This document shows positions 44,279 through 56,150 of a stretch of DNA of 64,000 bases, piece after piece. Position numbers and translations under genes: made by a program. Source of the stretch: Xiphydria camelus (Eukaryota; Arthropoda; Insecta; Hymenoptera; Xiphydriidae); assembly GCA_963678675.1 (NCBI GenBank), contig OY783192.1:15422424-15486423 (forward strand), in the 5' to 3' direction. Position 1 is the stretch's first letter; every line of letters begins with the position of its first letter. The notes beneath the pieces were generated by a model. It was not told where the DNA came from. It searched no databases and saw only the letters and a program-made list of their open reading frames with translations.

Positions 44279-46319
44279 AGATGTTTACACATCCTCCGTG
44301 AGTACAACGGCACTCACACCTTTTTGTATGACGTTTGTACATAAATCCCGCCGTATTTAATACTGATACTGATCGATACTGATTTCCATCAACTTCGAAC
44401 ATGCCTCGCTGATGATTTCTCGAATAATTGCCAAAGAGGTCACACAGAAATCACAGCAGAATAAATCGAAGAAGAAGAATAACGGCAAAGGAAAATGGAA
44501 AAATAATCAGAAATTCAAACCAAAGTATGGTCAACCATATGGACAAGCTCAACAACACGGATATGGTCAATTCAATAAATCTGCAAACACTCCGTTCAAA
44601 CATTCAAACCAAAGTCGAGGACAATCCAACAAATGGAACTCCAAGAAATGTGAATATTGTGGCAAACGAAACCATGATTCACAAAATTGTTTTTATAAAA
44701 ACTCAGGACAAAATTCGAATGCCGAAGATCGCCAAAGAACCATTCAACTTCGAGACAGTGAGCATTTGGCACTTGTCTGTTATGTTAGTTCAATGCAAGT
44801 TTTAAATACTGATCAGGATGATCCAAATAAAGTGGTATTTTTGGTGGATTCTGGAGCCACTGATCATTTGGTAAATAAATTAGACAATTTTACAACGGTA
44901 ATAAACCTGAGTGAACCAGTGTATGTGTCCATTGCTAAGAAGGAAGTCGCTGTGAAGGCGTACAAAAGGAGAACAATAAAAATAATCACCAACATGGGAG
45001 TCCTAGCGGAACTGAAGGAAGTACTGTACACACCGGACGTTCCATACAACATTCTATCCGTACCACAGATGCAGGATGCAGGGGTGGATACTACCTTTAA
45101 GCACACTGGAGATGTCATAGTAACGAAGGAAGTCAAAATGGTCATGACTGGTAAGATGAGAAATAAACTGTCAAGTATCATATTTAATTTAAATAAGCAC
45201 GTATGTAATCAAACGAATGAAAGTAAAAACACGTCGAAAGATACATACAGGCTTTTTGGCATGAACGTCTATGAACGTCTATGAACGTCTATGAACGAAA
45301 ATAATTTAATAAATGATACAGCATTAAAAGAGACAGTAAATTCCGAAAATTCTGAAAATCAATTATGTGAAGCTTGTATATGCGGTAAACAGGCACGGTT
45401 GCCTTTTTCAAAACAAAAGGACCGATCTCATGTTACAGGCCCCTATTCATTGTTCACACTGACGTGTGCGGGCCGATCACCCCGGCAACTTTTGACGACA
45501 ACAATTATTTCGTGACATTCATAGACGAAAATAATCATTATACCGTTGATTACTTACTTGCTCAAAAATCAGAAGTTTTTAACTGCTTTCAAGATTATGT
45601 AGCAAAAAGCGAGGCACATTTTAATCTCAAACTCGCGCATTTATATTGTGATAACGGTAGATAACGGTAGCGGTACTCGTCAAATGAATTTAAAAATTTC
45701 AGTGCTAAAAAGGGAATTCAGTATCACTTCACTGTATCATACACTCCTCAACAAAATTCGGTCGCTGAACGAATGAATCGAACAATAGTAGAAAAAGCTC
45801 AAAGTATGGTACATGGTGCTGATTTAGATAAAGCATTCTGGGGGAAGGAGTCTTAACTGCAACTTATTTGATTAACTTAATTCCCACAAAAGCCATTCCT
45901 CAAGATAAAACACCTTACGATCTTTGGCACAATAAAAAGCCATTGATCAACCATTTAAAAATATTTGGTTGTACCGTATATGTACATGACAAAACAACAA
46001 AATCAAAGTTTGACAAAAAGTCATTCAAAGGTGTACTTGAGGATACTCACAAAATGGCTATTAGTCCAGGACATTTAGTAATCATCTTCTAAAAATCAAG
46101 CTCACCGAAATTGTTTTATTTTAAACTGCTTATTATGATGTACTAATATATGCCTGAAAGTTACGCCACCGACGCACTGGAGCTTCGTGACATATAAGAG
46201 GTGAAAGGTCGAGGATTTTGTTATCTCGCTTCCTATCGCTCCAATGTGAAAAATACCTATTATAAAAGTTGAAGATCTCAATTTTTAATACCTAAAAAAA
46301 TATTTGACGTAAATACGCC

Positions 46320-46870
46320 TAACCGTTCTCGAGATATGTAGCTGAATATGTGGAAAAATTCAAAAATAGCTAAATTCGCGTATGCAACATGTATCGCCGC
46401 ATTGTTCTCTCTTCCTACTACTCAAACGGCAATACACCTATATAATTATATTTTTATGAATAAACGCCCTTCTAAAAAGTCCAATTTGGTTTTCGTACGC
46501 CTACCTGTTCTCGAGATATGAGACACGAAAGATAAGTTTTGGTCCCAAAATACTACATCTGTTACGCTATTATCTCGTTCTCTATGACTCTCATAAAAAC
46601 GAAACAAGTTATTTCTGTTAGACCATGAAATTATCTAACTAAATGGCCCCGTACACTTTCCAGATACACCTTACCGTTTTCGAGATATGATGCTGCGAAG
46701 TTTGTGGAAGCATTCATTTCCACATCACCTTTGAGGTAGAATGCGCGGCGCGTTTTTTTTATATGGTTTCCGCGTAGTAGGTTTTTTCCCTTTTCCCGTG
46801 TTACTCATGCTGTTAGATCATGAAATTATCTAACTAAATGGCCCCATACACTTTTCAAATCAAGAGACAC
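46320..46870. repeat. Periodic CGTT[CT]TCGAGATATG modules
   Basis: The phrase recurs at about 46322, 46503 and 46672, and once more at 49738, spacing near 170-180. ATGAAATTATCTAACTAAATGGCCCC occurs at about 46625 and 46815. The block at 46660-46800 is repeated directly at 49728-49870 (TTTGTGGAAGCATTCATTTCC). Confidence 0.65.
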
Positions 46871-47099
46871 GGCAGTGTCTTGCGACATGTTCGTTCATCT
46901 AGTCTCGGCGTCGAAGCGAGCACCCGTGTATCTATACGCCACAAATATCTACCCCCTGCACCCCTCAATTTTTACATCGAATTTTCTCAATAAATATATG
47001 GTTATAGCCAAAACTATGCTTAGTTACGCCATATAAATTGATTATTCTCTATTGATAGAGACCAGAATAAATTTGATAAGTTACATATTAACAGAGATT

Positions 47100-47700
47100 C
47101 GTCCTTAGCAACGCGAAACCACGCCCCTTGTCCGTCAAAGTCGAGAATCCGATTTCTCGGGCGATATATATATGTAAAAATGTCACAAAATTTCTGCCTA
47201 TCTTCGGCAATGGTCGGAAATGTATACACAGATGCGATCATCAACACATACAAGCGCCATCAAATGTGTGGGATATATTTCGACTTCCGTCGTCGATCGA
47301 CTGTTCAGCGATGATCGAAAGTGCGTACAAAAATGCGACCGATAGGCGCGATGTGTCACCGCGAGTGCATCCGAGGAGCGTTTTCAGGGCTCGGATCGGT
47401 TTTATCCCGCCTCCTAAAAAAAATGATTTTCCTCCCACGGCCCTCGTTCGTGCACTCGCGACCGCATGGTGGACTCTCACCGATGGAAATTTATTCCTCG
47501 AGGAAGTTTCTCCGCGCTCCTCGTCGACGTCCGAGCGACGATCGCTGCGAGGTTATGTTCCATAACCTCTCCCGGTGATTGACAGCAGCGTTCGCGCGAG
47601 AAGCTTCGAGGAGTTTCGGTCGCTGAAAGACTAATAAACCGCATCGCGTCCACAGCCATGGTAAGTAATTTTTAGAAGTTAGAGGAAATGATCATTCGGA
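47100..47700 (+). other. GC-rich promoter-like block ending in ATG plus splice donor
   Basis: GC-rich and non-repetitive compared with its surroundings. It ends CCACAGCCATG then GTAAGTAATTTTT (ATG at 47657-47659), a start codon directly followed by a consensus 5' splice site, an arrangement seen in ribosomal-protein-type genes. A possible acceptor is at about 48048 (TTCTCTAG then GCTGAATACGAC), but that frame stops after 13 codons. It may be a captured 5' exon of a host gene; not proven. Confidence 0.35.
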
Positions 47701-48570
47701 TTTTTTCGATGCCTAACCGAATTACACACCTCATACAACAATTCATTCTCGATCCTGTTCCTCGTACCTTAGGTATCGCTCACACCACTTTGTAGAACTC
47801 GTTCACCACTGACGCTCCCGTCCAGTTTTAAATACTTCCTAGACACGCGCAGAAATAATTTCTGAAACAAAATATCGCAAGAATATCAGAAAAATTACTT
47901 GTAAAGACGTGTTTTATGGGATGTAATTTCTTAATTAAATATTTGTTAAGATAATTTAACATAAATCTCACTTTCGTAATTTCTGTCGGTTATGAGACTG
48001 CTGGATTGCCGTACCTTTGGTCCAATATTGAAAATAAATCTTCTCTAGGCTGAATACGACTTGGGCATGTTTCAGCATACAATTAGCTAGATCCAGCTCG
48101 ACGAATGAACTATTCTGACTGGTTTTTGGAACGGCAAGTGGACGAGCTTTACAGCTGTTTCACTGCCGTGTTGCCAAGTCTCTCACCATTAATATGGCGT
48201 GCTAATGGTTTGCGAAGTCAAAACGAATTTCATGACAATATTACGTTGCAACTATACAGTAAAACCCAATTTACTAATTTTTTACATAATCCTGAATATT
48301 TCATCTGTCAAATTACTAGTCTTTCAAAGTCTAAAGTTGGCGGAATGTGTGTTAAAGTCAGTGATAATCTACCTTAGTACAATCGTCTGCCATAAGGCGA
48401 TATGTTAAAAGTGGTCAACTTTAGAATAAAATAACGAAGAAACTATAGACGGTCTATATATTGCTCAAATTTTCGTATTAGCTGTGTAAAGTATTCGTGT
48501 ATATCATATTAAAAAATTAGGGCTGTAAGTTGGTTTTCGTCTGATAGTCGAACCTCCTTAAAGCAGGAAT
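47701..48570. other. AT-rich interior of the foldback element
   Basis: One open frame (48105-48377, MNYSDWFLERQVDELYSC) of 90 residues has no recognisable domain and is probably chance. Nothing else supported. Confidence 0.3.
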
Positions 48571-48800
48571 AGTTGGAACGAAAAGCCCATATTGTAATGA
48601 AATGAATTGTATGGATGAAGGCGCTCGCTGACAAGACTGACATTCTCCGATGTCCATCGAGTCATCTTTTTACGGACAGGACACAAGTTAGATCCTCTTC
48701 GGTTGCACCTGTACGAGATGATATGTCAGAAAATCGTGAGTCTTTATGAAAATCTTCTATCCTACTCGTTCTGCAGTAATACTTAATAATAAAATCTATT
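48571..48800. repeat. Repeat shared with the 59.3-59.5 kb arm
   Basis: GTCCATCGAGTCATCTTTTT, CACCTGTACGAGATGA and CTACTCGTTCTGCAGTAATAC match 59367-59502 in the same order, and the inverse arm at 58.67 kb. Confidence 0.75.
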
Positions 48801-48812
48801 CTCCTACATGTA

Positions 48813-49024
48813 CACTCGGGGACACGGCATCTGTCGCTGGTGACTGTTTTTAAACGTTATTTTTAAACGTACTAACCAATAATTAATAATCCTCATGCTT
48901 TCATTAACGAGAGTAGACGCCACCGTAGCTAATGAGCGCATGAGAATTAATTATTCATTGGTTAGTACGTTTAAAAATAACGTTTAAAAAAAGTCACCAG
49001 CAACAGATACCGTGTCCCCGGGTG
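48813..49024. mobile_element. 212-bp MITE (copy 2)
   Basis: Same family as 14051-14263 (ends CACTCGGG..CCCGGGTG; inner TTTAAACGTACTAACCA). TA flanks both sides (48811-48812, 49025-49026). The region at 57.78-57.87 kb (inverted) holds an uninterrupted version of the flanks, consistent with a TA target. Confidence 0.9.
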
Positions 49025-49066
49025 TACATATTCTCTAGATTAATAAATTCCAAAAAGTAGTGAAAT

Positions 49067-49421
49067 CCCCCACAAAAACAGATCCTCTGTAAAAAAAGGC
49101 GGCATGTTCATTCAGTGCCAAAAAAAATTGATACGTAAAATACTTCCCAAAAAAGATTTGAAATCAATTAAGATCGCCATGTTCAAGATTTATACATAAA
49201 AAGTAAAAGGCATCATTTGAAAGGAAAATTATTGTAAATCAAGTTACTAACAAATTCGGCTAAAAAAAATATTAAAAAAATTTTAATAAAAAAGAACGCC
49301 GCGTTTTTTCTTCAAAATAAAAAATTCAGACACCAAATTATACTCCGTTTATGCACTTATGATATTAAATAAATTCATACACTTATTTGATATCAGCAGT
49401 ATATAATGGAAGAAATACGAA

Positions 49422-49489
<68 letters not shown>

Positions 49490-49728
49490 CGCGGCAAGTT
49501 CTTTTTTATTAAAATTTTTTAATAAATTTTTTAGCCGAATTTTTTGTAACTTGATTTACAATAATTTTCCTTTCAAATGATGCCTTTTACTTTTTATGTA
49601 TAAATCTTGAACATGGCGATCTTAATTGATTTCAAATCTTTTTTGGGAAGTATTTTACGTATCAATTTCTGTTGGCACTGAATGAACATGCCGCCTTTTT
49701 TTTTACAGAGGATCTGTTTTTGTGGGGG
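49067..49728. repeat. Large palindrome with (CT)n at its centre
   Basis: Arms 49067-49313 and 49487-49728 are inverted copies over about 245 bases (CCCCCACAAAAACAGATC; CATGTTCAAGATTTATACAT). The loop carries a (CT)n microsatellite at 49423-49485. A single arm of the same family lies at 57580-57800. Confidence 0.85.
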
Positions 49729-50085
49729 TACACCTTACTGTTTTCGAGATACGATGGTGCGAAGTTTGTGGAAGCATTCATTTCCACATCACCTTTGAGG
49801 TAGATGCGCGGCGCGTTTTTTTAATATGGTTTCCCTAGTAGGTTTTTTTTCCCTTTTCCCATCTTACTCGGCCTAAACTTGGTTGAGACTGAATATAGTC
49901 GAATAAAAACCCGAAATTATTCTTGAAACAATTGAGTCGTTCTCGGCGAGACCGTTCCGGGAAATAGGGGACCTGAGAATTTGGCTATTTTTGCATTTTT
50001 CTTCATATTCAGCTACATATGTATCTCGAGAACGGTTAGGCGTATTTACGTCAAATATATTTTTCTAGGCATTAAAAATTAAGAT

Positions 50086-50216
50086 TGTGGGTTGGATAAT
50101 CAAACACCAAAGACACACTCACACTATTATACAATACACAATCTGGCTTCGTAGCCAGGAAACGAACTGCCGATGTTTCCTGTCGAGCGGCAGCGGCCAT
50201 GTAGCATGTCGCTACA
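50086..50216 (+). mobile_element. 131-bp solo LTR (TRIM-like)
   Basis: Begins TGTGGGTTGG, ends GTCGCTACA, flanked by AGAT on both sides (50082-50085, 50217-50220). The opposite arm of the foldback (about 46270-46285) lacks it and has one AGAT, so the palindrome itself supplies the empty site. Length and TG..CA ends fit a very short LTR. Confidence 0.8.
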
Positions 50217-51590
50217 AGATCTTCAACTTTTGTAACAGGTATTTTTCACGTTGGATCGATAGGAAGCGAGATAACAAAATCCGCGACCTTTGACCTCTTA
50301 TATGTTACGAAGCTCCAGTGCGTCGGTGGCGTAACTTTCAGGCATATATTGGTACATCATAATAAGCAGTTTAAAATAAAAAAATTTCGGTGAGCTCGAT
50401 TTTTAGAAGATTGCATGATTTTCAAGCTAAATGCCATGGACTATATAGAATTTTTAACCCAGAAACAAATAAAATTCTCATTGCGAGGGATATAATTTTT
50501 GACGAGATTAATAAATTATAACAATTCTCAACCTTCAATTAGCACAAAAGAAATCGAACGCGAAAAATTCGAAGTCAAAAGACAAAAGACTAGAAAGTCC
50601 AAACATTTCAACTAAAATTCTAGAAAGAAATAAAAATGAAAAGGAAATCGTTTCAACATTAAGGGACGAAATAAATAAAGTGTCAAGCGTTGACACAATA
50701 CTTCAGACAGCCAGAACGTTGACATGAACAAGACCCAAAACGTATTTAAAGAAAATTCTCTCGCGGGTAATAAAATTGACGAAAAAAAACTAAGACGTAG
50801 TGATCAGATTAAAAACAAGCCTGAAATTTCATACAAAGAAGATCATTATCTTAATGCATGTACACTAGTAAATGATGTCCCTAAGTCATTTGATGAAATA
50901 CAATTTCGGGATGATGAAATTCAGTGGGAGCAAGCAATAAAAGAGGAATTATATTCTCTTATGCAAAATGAAACATAGACCTTAGTACCTTGCCCATCAA
51001 ATAAAAATATTATTGACAGTAAATGGATCTTTACAATTAAAGCAGATTAAATTAAAGTAGATTTAAAGCAAGATTAGTTGTAGGAGGTTTTTCACAAGAA
51101 TATATATCTGATTACGAAGAAACGTTTGCCCCTGTGTGTGTTGCTCGGATAACTTCTTTTCGATTAATGATTGCTATTGCAAATCAATATGATTTAATTA
51201 TACATAAAATGGACGTCAAAACAGCTTTTCTCAACGGTTTTCTTGAAGAAGAGATTTTTATGAAAATTCCCGAGGGAGTTAACGCACCTCCAAATTATGT
51301 ATGTAAATTAAATAAAGCTTTGTATGGATTTAAAACAAATTGCTCGATGGTTTCAGCGTTTCGACGAAGTTCTTAAACAACACGAATTCGTTGATTCAAA
51401 AGTAGATCGATGTTATATATTTTGGACAGGGGAAATATAACTAAGAATATTTTTGTCCTTTTATATGTTGATGATATTTGATTATAACTTGATAAAATGA
51501 CTCTTTTGAATTTTAAACAGTATTTGATGACGAAATTTTCAATGAGATATGCAAGAAATAAAATCATTCTTGGATATACGTGTTGAACGT

Positions 51591-52451
51591 ATGACGTCGT
51601 AGTTCGACATAAAGAAGTTTAATTTTTTCTATAATAAAATATTTATTATTATTATATTAGATTTATAACTTACTAGCAGCCCGTCCCGGCTTCGCACGGG
51701 TAGATTGTGGATTGATTTTGTCCGTCCACCATTGTTTAAATACATTTTTAATACAAAACTTTTAGTATTTTTCCCGGGCTACGCTTTTTCTGGTCATATT
51801 GGATTTGACCTTGACCATGACCTTCAAGGTTATATCAAGTAAAATTAATTTATCAAGTTAAATTAATTTTTTTCACGTTCAAATATGTCCTTGACCATTT
51901 TTTTCATGTTACCTTTATTGTCAGCAGAGGTCAAATTTAGGTCAAGTATAGTTCGACTTTTTGAACACCCTGTATAAAATTTACTAACTCAGAAACCTTC
52001 GCGGGCATGCGTCCAACCGTTTCCCAACTTTTCATCGCAATCGGACAAACGGTTTAGGAAGGCATAATAATCATCCGTACCGGTACTTTTGGAACACCCT
52101 GTATAAGATTTACTAACAGAAACCTTCGCGGGCATGCGTCCAACCATTGCCCAAAGTTTCATCGCAATCGGATGAACGGTTTAGGAAGGCATTTGATATT
52201 ACCTTAAAAGTCACGGTCAAGGTCAAATCCAATACGACCACTGGGTAGCCAAGGGAAAATCCTTAAAGTTTTGTATTAAACATTTTTCTCTAAAATGTTT
52301 TCCCGTTGAGATAATCCAGCTTGCGCGAATAGTATGCGCAGTAGCGCCACACACACACTGACGCAGTCACATCTACATGGCTTACGTCTGACGCTCAATT
52401 TCCCAGGAAGGTCCTACCGCAGAGCCATAGCATAGATGTTTACACATCAAT
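51591..52451 (-). mobile_element. Non-autonomous Helentron derivative inside copia pol
   Basis: Minus-orientation copy from ATGACGTCGTAGTTCGAC to CATCAAT. About 35 bases of the 3' terminus are missing. It separates the copia blocks FLDIRVER and ITLDQTFN. Two 125-bp internal units present. Confidence 0.85.
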
Positions 52452-53406
52452 AACTTTAGATCAAACTTTCAATATATATCTATGATGATATCTATGAAAT
52501 TCAATATAAGCGATTGTAAAGCTGTTAACACTCCATTGCCCACGAAATTAAATTACAAAGAATTAAATTCAGATGAACATTACGACGCTCCTTGTAAGAA
52601 CGTAATCGGTTGTTTAATGTACGCGATGTTGTGTACTCGTCCCGATTTGTGTCTAGCTCTTAATTTATTAAGTAGATTTCAAGTTAAAAATAATAAAGAG
52701 CTATGGCAAAACGTAAAGAGAGTTCTGAATATGTTAAAGGGTCATTAAAATTAAAGTTAACGTACGAAAAATGTGTGATTATGAAAATCCATTAACTGGT
52801 TATGTAGACGCTGATTGGGCTGGTGATGAATTGAATCGACGAAGCACCACGGGTTACTTATTTTAAATATTTGATAAAAATATATTAAAGCTGGCAAACA
52901 AAGAGACAAAACTCAGTAGCAACATTTTCAACTGAAGCTGAGTACATGGCGTTTTTTTAAGGTGCCAAAGAAGCTTGTTGGCTTGGATCTCTATTAGGCA
53001 GCATAAAAATTGACTTGTTAGATCCTATAATTATTTATGAAGACAATAATGAATGCATTGCGATAGCAAATAATCCAACGGATCATAAAAGGTCAAAACA
53101 TATCGATATAAAATATCATTTTACACGAGAAAAGATTGAGCAAAAACAAATAAAACTTGTTTATATTCCAACAGGTAAACAACTGGCGGACAACACAAAA
53201 CACTGGCACTGGCAACTGTACAAAATGTATTTTATATGATTTTATAAAGAAAGTACAAATGATAAAAGTGCTTATCACGGGTCTGATTGGGTTTTAGGGG
53301 TTTCCCCAATCCCTGGCAACAAATGTTGGACCTATCTATGTGTAATAAGTTATCCCCACATTAATATGACTAATTAAGTATTAAATTAATTCATTTTGAG
53401 TGGGAG

Positions 53407-54370
53407 TATTGATATATATATATACAAAATAAGTTAATTTAATTTAACTATTTTGAATAAGACAAAGACTCTGGTATGTGCTATAGAGTTATGTGGGGTT
53501 ATATTAGAGGTATGTGTTATAAGTTTAGAGGGTGAAATGAGGATGTATATGTTTATCTCTCCCTAAGAACCCACGCGTGCACTATCTTACTTAAAATATA
53601 TATGTGACGTATGAAAGAAGAAATAGAAGGGACAAGGAGTCTGCTTTGTGAGCCTTAAGCTAGGAATCCACTACACTTGACTCGATTCGACTCGACACGA
53701 CACGGTGACAAAAATTTGCGTGGTGTGTCCACTGGAATCGACGCGACACGACTCGACGCTACTCGACACGACGGTAGTGCTTCGTCCTTTTAAATTTTAA
53801 CGTAGAAGGATGCATCGTGTATGGCTCTATAATTTTTCCAATTATTGCTTCTCTGTAACATCTATACAGATAGAAATTTACTATATACCTATTTATGTTT
53901 ACTTGGTCTATTCAAGGCTTTTGAGATTTCTTCTCAAGCTTCGTTGCGTATATTTTGGTTTCTATATTTCAAACTATGTATATTTTACAGCATCTCATAT
54001 GCTCTAACTTTATTAATGAGATCCTCCTCCATTCCTCTGCGAAATTAATGTAAAATCTTCGAACTGTTCTTCTCGACTCTTTCCAAGCAAGACTGCCGCA
54101 ATTCAACTGTTCGCTCATCGGTCCATATCTCGATGTGCACGCAAACCGTGTCCACTAGGCTCGACTCGAGTCGAGTCGTGTCGAGCCTAGTGGATTTCTA
54201 CGCCATTTAAATACATGGAAAATCATGCGATCAGAAACGCGTCGTGTCGAGTCGCGTCGAGTCGTGTCGTGTCGAGTCGAGTCGAGTCGAGTGTAGTGGA
54301 TTCCTAGCTTTAGTTCCTCTCTGGCAGTGAGCTGCGAAGGCCTCCAAATATAATATCTAAAATTCCCACT
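53407..54370 (+). repeat. Copia 3' LTR interrupted by a MITE
   Basis: The polypurine tract GAGTGGGAG (ending 53406) follows the RNase H region, and the next bases TATTGATATATA mark the LTR start, slightly decayed from TG. The LTR continues past the MITE at 53658-54309; the end is near 54370 by position only. Confidence 0.5.
53658..54309. mobile_element. 652-bp Harbinger-type MITE with GACTCGACACG repeats
   Basis: Ends AGCTAGGAATCCACTACAC and its complement, flanked by TTA on both sides (53655-53657, 54310-54312), the PIF/Harbinger 3-bp target. Subterminal zones are arrays of CGACTCGACACGAC in opposite orientation at the two ends. No transposase. Confidence 0.8.
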
Positions 54371-54487
54371 CACACACACACACACAACGTTGAATTTATC
54401 TTTAATCAATTCCTTGCCAAAATTCCATAATCCAATAAAGTCCATTAACTTTTTGAAAATCATGATCTATTGATGTTTTTTTGAGAT

Positions 54488-54878
54488 TAAGGTAGTTGGA
54501 CCGCTACAGCACTTTTCGAGCAATTTTTTAAATCTTGTCAGATTTTAGATTATTAAAAAACTGATAACTTTTCGTTGTGAATAAAATCATTCTGACGTTT
54601 AAAAATAGAGATATTCGGTTTTTATTTCTCCATTGAAATCAATGAGACAGGGCCGTACTGCGCCGCGCGCACACCCGCACGCGCGCGACTACGGAGGCTC
54701 CAGACGGCTCTGTCTCATTGATTTCAATGGAGAAATAAAAACCGAATATCTCTATTTCTAAACGTCAGAATGATTTCATTTATAAGGAAAAGCTATAAGT
54801 CTTTTTATAATCTAAAATTTGACAAAATTTTTTAAAAATTGCTCGAAAAGTGCTAAAGCAGCCCAACTACCTTAAAAA
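54488..54878. mobile_element. 390-bp palindromic MITE
   Basis: Arms AAGGTAGTTGG..GCACTTTTCGAGCAATTTTTTAA (54490) and its complement (ending 54876) extend as a near-continuous inversion through GTCTCATTGATTTCAATGGAG, with a GC-rich loop at about 54660-54700 (CGCGCGCACACCCGCACGCGCGCG). Target duplication unclear. Confidence 0.8.
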
Positions 54879-54879
54879 A

Positions 54880-56150
54880 AAGTTACGTGATAGAGACAAA
54901 CGGACACCGGATTCGGATTCAGCGACCCCAAAAACATAAAGATAAACTGGTCTGGTCAGAGGAAACATTTTTTCTGTTTTTTATGTGGGGCACTGAAAAA
55001 CAGAACTGAAAAAGAACTGACACCCCTGAATATGCATTTATGCAGGCCTGTCAGTGCTTTTTCAGTTGTCCCGAATTATAGAATGGCCGCGCGGTCATTT
55101 TGACGAAAATAATTCAGTTCTATCAGTGGTATTTCAGTGGTCTTTCAGTTCTCAGATTTCGACTCGGGGAAGCAACAGATGCGAACAACGGTACTCTTGC
55201 CGTGAATTACCAAGAAAAACACGTAGCGTCCTCCCTGTTACCAGGCCCGCTCTCTCAGCCAATCAGGGCTCATTGCACTGAGCCACGCTACACCCGCCGT
55301 CTTACCAATTTCAAAAACTCAGATTTCGGGCGCAATCAGAAAGGCATTCGACTTCGTAGACCATCATTCACGGAGAGGTAGTTCAGTTCAACTTAGCCAT
55401 GCGATATCATACTGTATCAGTCGCGTGTGTATCTAGTGAATAAATATAATTAAAATGTACATAGAGTTCTACAGAATATCCTTCGCAGGAGAGATTCTAT
55501 AGATATTCTCCTTAAAAAAGCTTAAGGAGATACGACTCCGACAGACGGGGTTATTGAACATGAACGGGGGTATTTGTATATGAAAACGCCAAAACCCGAT
55601 ACCTACTAAGTTTTCTGAAAGAGCCATAATAACTGTTCTAGTCGGTTTCTCTATTACTGGGAATATCTTGTGGCACCCCAAGTCAGGTAAATTCCTAAAT
55701 TCTCGTCATGTCAGATTCAATGAGAAACTTGTTTATAAAGATGTTTAAAACAAATACATGAGATGAAAAAACAGAATTAGAAAAAGTAGAAAAACAAGAA
55801 GATTTAGATGACAAAAATTGGTTGAGAGATTTAGACGTAAATAAAGATCTAGTTTGGAAGTAAAGAAAATCAAAATATTGAAATTGAAAAGCGTGGGGAG
55901 TACAAAATTTAAACTCATAAAAACGAACCAAAGATACTTAACCTAAAAGAGGAAGACCGCCAAAACGCAAATTAGACATTAAAAACGAGAATCCAAAGAG
56001 GTCAAAATTTGAAAGCAACCTGAAAAGCAAGCTAAGTTAAATAGAGAAAAACAACTGTTCGCACACAAGTCTTATGAATCCAAACCAATTGAAGAGTGCC
56101 CGGTTCAAACATGCTAAGTGCCAAAATCGGAATACTGAGATATCGTCGGA
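54880..56150. other. Repeat fragments, no intact gene
   Basis: 54990-55060 and 55040-55160 have opposed CTGAAA/TTTCAG words, related to 42.84-42.95 kb. 55740-56050 holds decayed coding-like sequence on the plus strand (for example KRGRPPKRKLDIKNENPKR at about 55950, an AT-hook-like motif) with frequent stops. I could not assign it. Confidence 0.35.

Larger units (their letters stand above)
46080..50411. mobile_element. 4.3 kb long-inverted-repeat (foldback) element inside copia
   Basis: Left arm about 46085-46390 and right arm about 49985-50411 are inverted copies over roughly 310 bases (left TCTTCTAAAAATCAAGCTC, right its complement, ending at AGAAGA 50409). Copia integrase precedes it and copia sequence resumes after it. 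The inner part has repeated CGTTCTCGAGATATG phrases, an exon-like GC-rich block (47.4-47.7 kb), a MITE and a large palindrome. No transposase frame was recognised, so the superfamily is unknown. Exact borders on the copia side are uncertain by about 50 bases. Confidence 0.75.
44395..53240 (+). pseudogene. Ty1/copia gag-pol, heavily interrupted
   Basis: In order: zinc knuckle CEYCGKRNHDSQNC (44650), protease FLVDSGATDHLV (44845), pre-integrase CEACICGKQARLPFSKQ (45370), integrase (HTDVCGPIT, AHLYCDNG, YTPQQNSVAERMNR, 45450-45780), then a 4.3 kb foldback insert from about 46080 to 50411. After it: RIFNPETNKILIARDIIFDE (50440), reverse transcriptase KARLVVGGFSQEY..ETFAPV (51065), MDVKTAFLNGFLEEEIFM (51210), LLYVDD (51460), then a Helentron derivative (51591-52451), and RNase H (ITLDQTF, CTRPDLCLALN, YVDADWAGD, STEAEYMAF, RSKHIDIKYHF). 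Many frameshifts and stops, for example after YVDDI. The gag N terminus and 5' LTR are missing. Domain order protease-integrase-reverse transcriptase is diagnostic of copia. It is a dead genomic copy. Confidence 0.85.

Noticed and set aside
48105..48377. 90-codon open frame as a host gene
   Set aside because: No recognised domain and no clear splice partner; the frame length is possible by chance.
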